DNA of 64,000 nt from assembly GCA_963921825.1 (NCBI GenBank), contig OY997588.1, forward strand, positions 10,058,001 to 10,122,000. Direction: 5' to 3'. The DNA comes from Erodium maritimum. Its lineage: Eukaryota; Streptophyta; Magnoliopsida; Geraniales; Geraniaceae. The position numbers were made by a program, and so were the translations under genes. Positions 21,960 through 32,532 of this stretch are shown here, in pieces (position 1 is the stretch's first letter; the number at the start of each line of letters is the position of its first letter). The notes beneath the pieces are model-generated. The model was given only the letters and a program-made list of their open reading frames with translations, had not been told where the DNA came from and searched no databases.

Positions 21960-24900
21960 TGTCACGCCCCAATTTCAGAGAACCGAACTCGGGACGCGAA
22001 CATTCAAAAACATAAAAACACTTGAACCTGTTTTGAATAAAAGCTCTGACATTTCCATTTAATTCTCAAAAATAATAGTATTTACAATACAAAAACGTCC
22101 CAACAAGTGGACAAGGTACAATATCCGTCACTAGACTCGACAAAATAAAGACCAGACTCCGCTCCAAGCTCCACAAGCTTCAAGAGCTAACCTATTCCGT
22201 CCGGTGATCAGTACCTGTAGGAAAAGCAGCTAGGGGTGAGCGTTCGCTCACCTCCACGGATAACAGACTGACAATGGCATAATTAGCAGACAAAGCCAGT
22301 AACACCAACGCTAGAACCAACACCAAAACCAACACCAACTCAAGTACTCAACTTAACCACAACCCATTACCTTCCACAACAAACTCAACCTCAAACTCAC
22401 AAAGTAAGACAACACAGCCAACAATGACCTTCCCCAAAGACAAGAACACGGATCAGGCTAGCCGAAGAATGCTCAGAACCTGCCGAGCCTCGTACGCGGT
22501 CAGGCCAGCCGAAGAATGCTCGTAACCTGCCGGGACCCGGTCACGGATCAGGCTAGCCGAAGAATGCTCATAACCTCTCAGGATCCGGACACGGGACAGG
22601 CTAGCCGAAGAATGCTCAGAACCTGCCGAGGCTCGAGTTTGGTCAGGCCAGCCCAAGAATGCTCGTAACCTGCCAAAATCCACACCACTCCCCGACACAC
22701 AGTCGGTTCGGGCAAACACACCCACAACACAAGCAAGTTCAACAAACATGCACTCAAGGCCACTCAAGACACCTCAACAGTCAAGACTCGGGTTCAACAA
22801 CCTAACGGGCCATCATGGCCTCCCAAGACACAACCACTTAACTCACGGCTCAACAACCCCAAGACGCCAATAATAACACACGGGCTCTCATGGCCACCCA
22901 AACACCAATTCAAATAACACGGGCTCTCATGGCCACCCAAAACAGAAATTAAACAGTCAACCTCCGGGCATGGTCATATGCCTCCGGTAATTCAATTATC
23001 GCTAAGTTCTCTATTCCTATGACACTACTAAGTGTCACATGCCTTCCCAATAAATACTAAGTTCCCGTAACATGCTTTTCTAATAATTTAATAATTCTAC
23101 TCAACCCACGACACCCCGGTGTCACATGCAATTCTACTATTAACTTTCCCTAATCAGGGCTGAGATCCGGCTACTTTTCCCTACCTCGTATATAAAACCA
23201 AAAGCGCTCCAATAAACCCCGAAGCAATCCCAATCACTCGCCGAGCTTCCCTTTGCCTCGGTCCGCAGCACGATCTAAAAGAACACAATTAACTCACTTT
23301 TAAACTAGTACGAACAGACCGAAATTAAATAAACTCAACGCCCAAACGTAACCCCGACAATGTCGCTCACTTCCAAACTTCCCAAATACCAGACATTGTC
23401 GATAAAGGACCCTTAAAGGCCCGATTCGCCCGACACGACGAATCTGCCCGGGTTTTGTAAATTGCTTTTCGGGGCTCCCCTTTGATCGGAGCCGGACTCT
23501 AAATTTAACCCGAAGCCACAACTTAATAACGGTTCCGCCGTTAAGTTAAAGGTTACAATTAATCCAGTTTAAATCCGACAGTTGTCGTTTACACTCGAGC
23601 GGGATAAAAGTGGGATTTACGACGGATCGGGTTCGAGCACCCGTGCACCGAACTCAGATTTGACCTAAACCCCGTTAAACCCATTTTTGACTTAAAACCG
23701 TCTTTGAAACGCCTTTCCTTTATTTAATTCCGACTTCGAATTTAAAACAAACGATTTCCTTCCACTCGTTTCCAAACTCGATATTTTGGTCCAAAACCCT
23801 TATAAAGCCGATCTGATTTCGTTTTCCCCCTTTTCGATTTAACTTAACTCGAGTTTAAACTTAACAACCGACTTTCGTTTTAAAACCCGTTTAACCTAAC
23901 CCGATCTAGTTTTATCGATAACAATTTTTACGTCCGAACAATAAAGATCTAATCTTTATTCTAAAACTGATTTTCATTTTACAAACAGTTTAAACCCTTC
24001 TTTTTCACACTTAAACAGATTCAAAAACGTAAGGAACATAATAACGATATCTTATATTTTGTCGTTCTTCTTTACAATTTCAGATTTACAACGTTTACAA
24101 TAATCCCTTAAACAAGCCCAAAATCATGCTTTGTTCTTGTTCCTTTCCATTTCGGGAGTTCCGTTCCATCCCCGACCAGATCTGAACGAACTCGGGAAAG
24201 GGAAAAACAACAGAAGAAGAACGAGTTCTGCTTGGGTCCGGTCGACCACCGGCGACGCCGTTATCGGCCGAGAACTCACTGTACCGAAACGGTGGCAGGG
24301 GAGACGGTGGATAGCGGCGGTGGGAGCGGCGGTGTACGGCGGCGTACGGCTCGGGTCCGGACGACTCGTCCCGTTCCGGATCTGACGAGCTCGCCGGCGA
24401 CGGCGGGAGCTCGGTTCGTGTTAGGGTTCGGACGGGGAGATCGGAGACGGTGGTGGACGGTCGGAGTTTGGTGAGGAAGACGAAGGAGAGAGAGATAAGG
24501 AGGTCGGAGACGGGAAGCGGGGCGGTGGCGAGTTAGGGCTCGGGACGGAACCGGTGGTGGACGGCCGGTTTTTGGACGGAGACGGGGAAGATAGGTCGGG
24601 AGATGAAGGAGGAGGATGGGACGAGGGTTGTGAGGAAGGTGGCGGCCGGAAACTGTGGTGGACGGAGCTGGTTCGGCGAGGAAGACGAAGGAGGAGAGAG
24701 AGAGGGGTCGAGAGGATCGAAGCAGAGGGAGGGAGGCTGCTGCGCGTTTCTGATGCTGAAACCCTAGGGTTTCAGCTTATATCAGAACACGTTGGGCCGA
24801 ACCCTCTCGGGCCTCAGCTGAAAAACGGGCCCAAGGCCCAAACGGTTGGCTGGCCGAAACAGGCCTGACCTGTCCAGTTTTTTTGTTTTTTGTTTTTTTG

Positions 24901-24982
24901 CTTTACCACTTGTTTCAAAAACCTACCCTACGGTTTTAAGGTTGCAAATTTATACCCCTTTGAAATCAAAGCGGGTTTTACA
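21960..24982 (-). repeat. 3' LTR of the gypsy chromovirus (full length, 3023 bp)
   Basis: Bounded outside by AGAAC and inside by the polypurine tract. The last 657 bp (24326-24982) match the surviving right LTR with about a dozen substitutions by eye, apart from a variable T tract. Contains many repeated words in 22440-22700 (GGCTAGCCGAAGAATGCTC-like units spaced about 50 bp). Short ORFs inside are not genes. Confidence 0.93.
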
Positions 24983-25039
24983 ATCTACCCCCCTTAAAGG
25001 AATTTCTCCCTCGAAATTTAAAACAGACGTACCTCGGGA

Positions 25040-28000
25040 AACGAACAAGGCGGGATACTTCGCGCGAACCTCGTCCTCGCGTTCCCAAGTTGATTCAGCC
25101 CCGTGGTGCTTCCACTGCACTCATACCAGGCGGATAATCTTGCCTCCCCGCAGAATCTGCTCCCGTGTGTCCATGATCCGAACCGGCTGCTCCTCATAGG
25201 AGACATCATCAGCCATCTCGATATCTGTCCACTCAATGACGTGGGAGGGGTCTGCGTTGTACTGCCGCAACTGAGACACGTGGAAGACGTTATGGACTCT
25301 CCCAAGTTGCGGTGGCAACGCCAGACGATAAGCCACTGTTCCCACTCTGCCCAAAATCTCGAACGAGCCAATGTACCTCGGAGCCAACTTGCCCCCGCTG
25401 CGCCTGAACCGCACCAGCCCCTTCCTCGGGCTCACCTTCAGGAACACGTGATACTCGACTACAAACTCAAGAGGTCGAAGTCGCCTGTCGGCATAACTCT
25501 TCTGTCGGCTCTGCGCTGTCCTCAGTCGATCGCGAATCAGTGCGACTTTCTCCGTCGTCTCTCTGACAAGATCTGGCCCCAGCAGACTCTTGTCCCCCAC
25601 CTCTGCCCAGCATACTGGTGACCGACACGGCCTCCCATACAACGCTTCGAACGGTGCCATCCCGATACTGACCTGGAAGCTGTTGTTGTAGGCGAACTCG
25701 GCCAATGGCAGGTGGGTCTCCCAAGATCCCCTGAAATCCAGCACACATGCTCGCAGCATGTCCTCCAAGATCTGAATGGTACGCTCAGACTGACCGTTTG
25801 TCTGGGGATGATGTGTTGTACTGAGTAGCACCTCGGTCCCCAATGCCTTCTGTAGACTCGGCCAAAACCTGGACGTGAAGCGGGGATCCCTGCAGACACT
25901 ATCGACACTGGGACCCCGTGGAGACGCACTATCTCCTGAACATACAAGCTGCTCAACTTGTCCACTGGGTCGGTCATCCTTAGAGCCAGGAAGTGGGCCG
26001 ACTTGGTCAACCGGTCGACTACCACCCACACTGCGTCGTTCCCCTTCGGCGATCTCGGTAGTCCACACACGAAGTCCATCGTAATGTGTTCCCACTTCCA
26101 CTGAGCAATCGGTAGTGGCTGTAACAATCCTGCTGGACGCTGGTGCTCGGCCTTCACCTGCTGACAGACGAGGCATCTCGACACAAACTCTGCTACTTCT
26201 CTTCGCATCCCGCGCCACCAGAAATGTCGTCTGAGGTCACGGTACATCTTTGTGCCCCCCGGGTGCACCGTAAGACGCGAGTGATGTGCCTCTCGCATCA
26301 CGTCGTTTCTACAGTTAACCGGCACGAACAGCCCTCCTCGGTACTGTAGTCCCCAATCTGTACTGATCTCCCAACCCACTACCTCGTCGCCGTTGACGAC
26401 CCTCTCTCGGATCTGTGCCGTCTCAACGTCCTCCGTCTGCGCCTCCAACACTTGGGCAAGCAGTGAGGGCTGAGCCACTAAGGAGCACATGGCCATGTCA
26501 CCCGTAACCTCCTATAGCTCAAGCCCGAACGTGCTCAGCTCCCCCATCATGTCCCACTCTCGGACTGATATGCTGGCGAGGCTCGGAACCGACTTCCTAC
26601 TCAAGGCGTCGGCGACCACATTCGCCTTGCCCGGATGGTAGTGTATCTCGAAGTCGTACTCCTCGAGTAGCTCCATCCACCGTCGCTGACGCATGTTCAG
26701 GTCTCGCTGGGAAAATATGTACTTGAGGCTCTTGTGATCCGAGAACACCTGAAACCCCTCGCCATACAGATAATATCGCCAACTCTTTAGCGCAAACACG
26801 ACTGCTGCTAGCTCCAAGTCGTGGGTAGGATAGTTGCGCTCATGCGTCTTCAACTGCCTGGACCCATAGGCCACAACTCTGCCCAACTGCATCGGTACGC
26901 AGCCCAGTCCCTCTCCGGACGCATCGCAATAGACATCGTAACCGATCCCTCGCTCGGGCACCACTAAAACTGGAGCTGTAGTCAGTCGAGTCTTCAACTC
27001 CGCGAATGCACGCTCACAGTCATCTGTCCACACGAACCCGACACCCTTGCGCGTCAACAGAGTCATCGGTGCGGCTAGTCGTGCAAAATCCTGGACAAAT
27101 CGCCGATAGTAACCTGCCAATCCCAGAAAGCTGCGGATGTCGAAAACACTCGTGGGCCGTGCCCACTTCGAGACCGCGTCGATCTTCGACGGATCAACCA
27201 GGATACCGTCACGGGACACGATGTGGCCGAGGAATCTCACCTCAGAGAGCCAGAATTCGCACTTCTCCCGATTGGCATACAGCTGATGCTCGCGCAGTAG
27301 TGTCAGAACAGCCCTCAGATGTGACTGATGCGCCGCCTCGTTCTGCGAATATATCAGGATGTCATCCACAAACACCACCACAAACTGATCTAGGTACGGC
27401 CGGAAGATGTTGTTCATAAGGTCCATGAACGCTGCAGGTGCGTTCGTTAGTCCGAATGGCATTACCAGGAACTCGTAGTGCCCATAGCGTGTCCGGAATG
27501 CAGTCTTTGCGACGTCCCCCTCACGGACTCGCAACTGATAATAACCGGACCGCAGATCAATCTTCGAGAAGTAGGTCGCCCCCCTCAACTGGTCAAACAA
27601 ATCATCGATCCTCGGCATCGGGTATCGGTTCTTCACCGTAACCCGGTTCAGCTTCTGGTAATCTATACACATCCGTAGCTCTCCACTCTTCTTCTTCACG
27701 AAGAGTGCTGGTGCTCCCCACGGCGATGCACTCGAACGGATAAACCCCTTCTGCTGAAGCTCCTCTACCTGTACGGCGCCATCGATATCGCCGCTGTCCC
27801 CGGCACCAGGTCAATCCCGAACTCCACCTCACGAACCGGTGGTAACCCGCTCAACTCCTCAGGAAAGACATCGGGGAACTCGCATACCACTCGCGGCAAC
27901 TCTCGGCTCTGCACAACCGATACTTTCTCCTCTACGGACAACGCCGACTGGAGGACCCCGCTCTTACTACCCAGAACACATGTCACCTTCGTACCACCCA

Positions 28001-28199
28001 CTGTCACTGTCACTCGTCGCCTGTAGCAATCGATATTGGCTCGGTACCTCGACAGCCAATCCATTCCCAAGATCACATCAAAGGTAGTCATCCCCAACAC
28101 AAGAAGATCACCAAGGCAAGGACAGTCTACGACTCTAATCTCGCAGGCACGACATACTCTAGTCAACGATACACCACCCCAACTGGGGTGTCCAGGCAT
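25040..28199 (-). pseudogene. Gypsy pol: protease, RT, RNase H, integrase, chromodomain (broken)
   Basis: Recognisable domains in order: protease/linker with ILGMDWLSRYRANID (about 28060); reverse transcriptase with [13 protein letters not shown] and catalytic FVDD (about 27370); RNase H with [10 protein letters not shown] (about 26920); integrase with HHCC zinc finger, HITMDFVCGLP and QTNGQSERT; and a C-terminal chromodomain (KHHGAESTWE). Breaks seen: a small out-of-frame deletion near 27770 between protease linker and RT; an in-frame TAG at 26512-26514 between RNase H and integrase; a frameshift near 25892 that falls at the second catalytic Asp of integrase; and a TGA at 25121-25123 just before the chromodomain. 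Gag-pol therefore cannot be made as one protein. Confidence 0.93.
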
Positions 28200-28444
28200 A
28201 GGGGTGGACTCAACGGCTCTAAGCTCAACCCCAGCCTCTCGGCACAGCCCGACGAAATAAGAGAGTGCGATGCCCCGGTATCAAACAAGAATAAAGCCCA
28301 TAAATGATACAATAAACACGTACCCTGGATGGTCTCACGGTACGTGCTAGGTCTTGGGGCTCTGAAGTCGGTGACTGCATATACTCTCCCCTGCGAGGCA
28401 TGCTGCCTCTGACCCTGCGCACTGGCTGCTGGATACCCGTGACT

Positions 28445-29578
28445 CTACTGCTGTCTCGGAATCGGTGCGCTCGTAGACGGCCGTGACGACCTCGGTTGCT
28501 GACTCTGTGTAGGGCGACCCCTGGGCGACTGTACTGTCCGCGACTGCTGTGGTCGCTGCGCTGAAGTCTCTCCCAACTGCTCGCGGCACCATGCCATAGT
28601 GTGTCCCATCCGGCCGCACCGGAAACAGCTGACCTCATCGGCTCTTGACCCTGAGCTCTGGCCTGTCCGGCTGGTCGATGGTGGTGCCGTGTGCCCTCCT
28701 CTGGCTCTGCACCCTCGCTGCAAATGGCATGTCTCCCCGCAGAGATTACATGTCGGCCCCCTCTCTAAGACGGCTGGCCCTACCGATGCTACTGACCCCT
28801 GCTGTCTCGATCCACTCTGATGAGGCGGTGGTCGGAAGGATCCCGCGGTCCTCTGCCTCCGGGAATCTCGTGAGTCTGATGGCCCTGCCCAACTGATCGA
28901 CCGAGGTCGGACCTCACGGCCCCTGGCTGCATCCCGGGCGCCCTGCTCCACTGTAGCCGCAGTGTCCACGAGGTCGGTATACTTCCGTATCCTCAAGGCG
29001 AGAACCTGGTTCCGGATGCCCAGCCTTAGTCCGTCATGGAACCGCAGGCAACGGTTCGTCTCGCTCGTCACCATCTCAGGCGCGAATCTTGCCAAGGCTA
29101 TGAACCTGGCCTCGTACTCTCCTACCGTCATCCCTCCCTGCTCCAGGTCTAAGAACTGTCGATGTCGCTCCAGCCGAGCCGACTCGGGAAAGTACTGTGC
29201 CATGAATACCTCCTGGAATACGCTGTAGTCGTATCCGACCGTGTCCTTCACCCGCCCCCACCAGTGGTAGGCGCTGTCTCTCAGCTGATGGGCTGCGAAG
29301 GACACTCTCCGACGGCCATCCTCGACACCTGATGTGTCCAGGTCTCGTGTGACCTGCTCCAACCATCGCTCGGCTAGGTCGGGATTCGTCTCCCCGACAA
29401 AATTAGGTATCCCGAGCTTCAGGAAATCTAGTAGCGCCCGGGAAGTATGATCCTCTGTCTGAGCGGCCCTCACCGGGACCGCGGCTGCCTCTGGTGCTGG
29501 CGAAGCCGACTCTCGGCTGGCGATGACCGCCACCAAACTCTGAACGGTCCTGGTTAGCTCATCCAGGGCGGTCATCAC
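28445..29578 (-). CDS. Gypsy gag polyprotein (377 aa)
   Basis: Capsid and nucleocapsid part of the chromovirus. The core contains WLEQVTRDLDTSG, AYHWWGRVKDTVGYD and YEARFIALARFAPEM, typical of plant gypsy gag. Two CCHC knuckles are intact: CNLCGETCHLQRGC and CFRCGRMGHTMAWC (CX2CX4HX4C). A Ser/Pro/Gln-rich tail follows. The frame is open but isolated from pol by stops. The ATG lies only about 40 bp from the LTR remnant, because leader and primer site are deleted. Confidence 0.9.
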   Translation of the reverse strand: MMTALDELTRTVQSLVAVIASRESASPAPEAAAVPVRAAQTEDHTSRALLDFLKLGIPNFVGETNPDLAERWLEQVTRDLDTSGVEDGRRRVSFAAHQLRDSAYHWWGRVKDTVGYDYSVFQEVFMAQYFPESARLERHRQFLDLEQGGMTVGEYEARFIALARFAPEMVTSETNRCLRFHDGLRLGIRNQVLALRIRKYTDLVDTAATVEQGARDAARGREVRPRSISWAGPSDSRDSRRQRTAGSFRPPPHQSGSRQQGSVASVGPAVLERGPTCNLCGETCHLQRGCRARGGHTAPPSTSRTGQSSGSRADEVSCFRCGRMGHTMAWCREQLGETSAQRPQQSRTVQSPRGRPTQSQQPRSSRPSTSAPIPRQQ

Positions 29579-29616
29579 TGTAGGGTCCGCGACTGGCGGA
29601 CCCTCCAGTGATGACT

Positions 29617-30273
29617 GCGGCGGTGTACGGCGGTGTACGGCTCGGGTTCGGACGACTCGTCCCGTTCCGGATCTGACGAGCTCGCCGGCGACGGCGGGAG
29701 CTCGGTTCGTGTTAGGGTTCGGACGGGGAGATCGGAGACGGTGGTGGACGGTCGGAGTTTGGTGAGGAAGACGAAGGAGAGAGAGATAAGGAGGTCGGAG
29801 ACGGGAAGCGGGGCGGTGGCGAGTTAGGGCTCGGGACGGAACCGGTGGTGGACGGTCGGTTTTTGGACGGAGACGGGGAAGATAGGTCGGGAGATGAAGG
29901 AGGAGGATGGGACGAGGGTTGTGAGGGAGGTGGCGGCCGAAAACTATGGTGGACGGAGCTGGTTCGGCGAGGAAGACGAAGGAGGAGAGAGAGAGGGGTC
30001 GAGAGGATCGAAGGAGAGGGAGGGAGGCTGCTGCGCGTTTCTGATGCTGAAACCCTAGGGTTTCAGCTTATATCAGAACGCGTTGGGCCGAACCCTCTCG
30101 GGCCTCAGCTGAAAAACGGGCCCAAGGCCCAAACGGTTGGCTGGCCGAAACAGGCCTGGCCTGTCCAGTTTTTTTTTTTTTTTTTTTTTTGCTTTACCAC
30201 TTGTTTCAAAAACCTACCTTACGGTTTTCAGGTTGCAAATTTATACCCCTTTGAAATCGAAGCGGGTTTTACA
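29617..30273 (-). repeat. Truncated 5' LTR of the gypsy chromovirus (657 bp)
   Basis: Matches 24326-24982 of the 3' LTR over the same length. The rest of this LTR (about 2.4 kb), the primer binding site and the untranslated leader are missing; gag starts next to the break. The word GCGGCGGTGTACGG at 29617-29630 is also at 24326-24339, so the deletion joins at or beside a short repeat. Confidence 0.93.
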
Positions 30274-30278
30274 AGAAC

Positions 30279-31010
30279 TCCCGCTAACGAGAACGCAAAA
30301 TCCATCGCAAGTGTTGTATGTCCAAATTAATCCACCCCGCCAAGGATGATAGGTATGTATCGAAAGTGGTGTCGTCCCAAAGAGGTTGCAATGCGGAGGA
30401 CGACACAGACCAAACCGGCCAAGACTTTTAGGAAAGCATTCGTGTGGAGCTCGCCCACGTGATCCACCAAACCCCAGCGACGGAACGGTCCGCTGAAAAC
30501 TGTCGATAACATTGGACCGTCGCCAACCGAAAGGTGAAAAAATTTCAGTTGCGTTGGTCTACTTTGAAGCACATTTGCCAACCCGGTCGATCCGACGTCG
30601 AGGTCATGGCCAATGCATAGAAGGAATACGTCGAGCAATACGAGCACTACTTCGGATGGAAGCACTGGTAGATCATCGTGCAGGACAAGCCAAGTTGGAA
30701 TATACCATAATAGTGAGTAATGGATTGTGGTGGTGTGTGGAAGTCGAACGTGTAACAATATACACCTACTGTGAGGAAACGACTTCAAATTATGTCTTTA
30801 TGTATACATTTTCAATTATATCGTTGTTAGTAGCGTTCTCGTTAATTGATCAAACTCCATATGCATCACAAATTAAGAGTACAAGAATTGTTGAACAAGA
30901 AGCTGATGAGAGGAGAAACAAATACAATGAAGTGAAAAGATTTATATTCGCCTTTGAAGAATCAATGACTAATATTGTTTTAATGTTCAGAGTTTCTTCT
31001 TAAGAAAACA
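30279..31010 (+). pseudogene. Harbinger ORF1-like relic (3' part of split element)
   Basis: Continuation of the element cut by the gypsy insertion. Broken plus-strand frames between about 30320 and 30715 match the spacing of the Harbinger ORF1 family: QTGQDF, then a Trp-bearing NRKVKKFQLRWSTLKHICQ segment, then EYVEQYEHYFGWKHWQ (about 30625-30675). Stops and shifts interrupt it. The tail 30715-31010 is AT-rich with no clear partner terminal repeat. Confidence 0.65.
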
Positions 31011-31029
31011 AAATTTAAAATATTTTTTT

Positions 31030-32020
31030 CTATAATTTACAATAACTGGCCTTATGATTTTTGTCTTAGTTAATGAATGGCTTAATCAAATGCTTCAGGC
31101 AAGAGTGGAGAATGGGACGTTTGAATGGGTGAAAATGAGTTACATGACCCATCTATTTTCATCTACAATTTACAGATAATATACTAATCTTCATCAAAGA
31201 AAGTTCAAAATTCAGGTCTAAAGTGGTTTTTCTCAACCCTTTCTCAGTTTTTATTGAGGATATTATGGTGATTCTGGGAGGTAACTTCGCCTATCTTCCA
31301 ATGGTTTATTTAGGATTTAAATTTGGGATAGAAGACTAAGGAGTCAATTAAAACTAAGTATAAAAAATCTTTTAAGGCCATGACAGGCTAAATTTCATTC
31401 TCTTGATGGCATGATCAACTTGACAACATCTTCATTGGTGTTCCTGTCACTTTACTACATGTCTCTCCTAAAGGTTCTTGATGGGTGTTATAAGAGCATC
31501 TACAACCGTGGGCGGTAAGGCGTTGGCGGGGAGAAAACGCCGGCGAGAAGCAGGCGGGGAGCTCGCTGGCGGGGAGTGCTGGCTGGGAGCTTAAGGCCGG
31601 CACTTATCGCTGGCGGGGAGCAAAAATGTGAATAAAAGGGGTGCTATAAGCCAACAAAAAGGCTTTACAATTGTAGCTTGCTGGCTAGGAGAGCTATAAG
31701 ACAAAAAATAATAATTTTTTATTCTTCCCGTCGGCACTCCCCGCCAGCAACCAGCTATATGGTTGTGGATGCTCCAAAGGAGTTGGAGAAATAACAGAAG
31801 ATGTTAGTACGGAATGGATCAACCTCTAGGTAACCAATGTGTAAAGTTGGGTGGAAGATAGTTTGGGCAACCCCAAGGGACACAAAATTTCTTGTGGCTT
31901 CTTGGCCAGGGTTTTGTGCTAAACAGGCGGAGAAACAATGGGTGATGATTTTGGCTATTACTCCATGAAAAATCTAGATTGCCAAAAATGTTGTGGTGTT
32001 AAGCAATGAGGTAGAAGCTC
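31030..32020 (+). pseudogene. Degenerate LINE reverse transcriptase fragment
   Basis: Scattered plus-strand frames retain LINE RT signatures: LPMVYLGFKFGIED near 31295-31335 (the LP..YLG motif), SLVFLSLYYMSLLKV near 31430-31480, and KIVWATPRD near 31855. A GC-rich MITE (31494-31774) interrupts it between the YMSLLKV and LEK.QK segments. Heavily mutated, no ends defined. Confidence 0.6.
31494..31774. mobile_element. GC-rich Harbinger-type MITE
   Basis: 281 bp with inverted ends GAGCATCTACAACCG and GAGCATCCACAACCA. The left flank is TAA and the right flank CAA, consistent with a mutated TAA target duplication. The interior has four copies of GGCGGGGAG plus an inverted one, resembling the CTCCCCGCC words in the ends of the autonomous element at 19416. 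It is probably mobilised by the same transposase family (inference). Confidence 0.85.
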
Positions 32021-32532
32021 CTCATATTATCGTTGCAAAAGTTCAGAGCGTCTTCAAACTGGAATGGGCTTAGTTTAAGAGATTCCAGTCCTTCTCTATT
32101 GAACTGTGGAAAGCTTCTCCATTGCTTTGTAGGAGAGTCACCAAGGTTGTAGGATACTAAAGCTTGATGTGTTGGCTGGTTGTGGAGGTTTGGATGAAGT
32201 GAGTCTCAAGATTTGTGAAGCAAAGGTGTTGGTCAAGTAAATGGGATCTGTTTAGTATCAGGATCTCCTTGGAGGTCTGGGTTCTGGTTGCAATCACGTG
32301 AGCAGAAAAGAGCAAAAATTGTTCATATTAGGGAAATCGGATTGCAAATTACCAAACAAAGGGTAAGAGAAACAAGAAAAGGCTCATAGTATTTATAATT
32401 TACTCAAAGAAAATGAATAATGTGTCAGAGAATACCAGTTCATACACAAATATAAGTTAACAACTAAAACGTACAGCTAGTATCAGCACATACATACAGT
32501 AAATTACTTAGTGGAAGCTCAATGTATTCACC

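Larger units (their letters stand above)
21960..30273 (-). mobile_element. Ty3/gypsy chromovirus, Tekay/Del-like, 5' LTR truncated
   Basis: An 8.3 kb element in minus orientation. Outer ends are TG...CA (plus-strand ends TGTCACGCCCC and GGGTTTTACA), flanked by an exact 5-bp duplication AGAAC (21955-21959 and 30274-30278). From right to left: shortened 5' LTR, gag, protease, reverse transcriptase, RNase H, integrase, chromodomain, polypurine tract (complement of 24983-25000), full 3' LTR. Domain order and the chromodomain identify a chromovirus; the roughly 3 kb LTR with TGTCACGCCCC end suggests the Tekay/Del clade. The coding region has several stops and frameshifts, so it is not autonomous. 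Confidence 0.95.

Noticed and set aside
22440-22700. Regular GGCTAGCCGAAGAATGCTC-type repeats that look CRISPR-like
   Set aside because: Units are imperfect, spacers are related to each other, and they lie inside a retrotransposon LTR in a plant genome.
24131-24868. Plus-strand ORFs rich in Gly/Arg/Asp
   Set aside because: They are in LTR sequence and are duplicated in the other LTR; no gene evidence.
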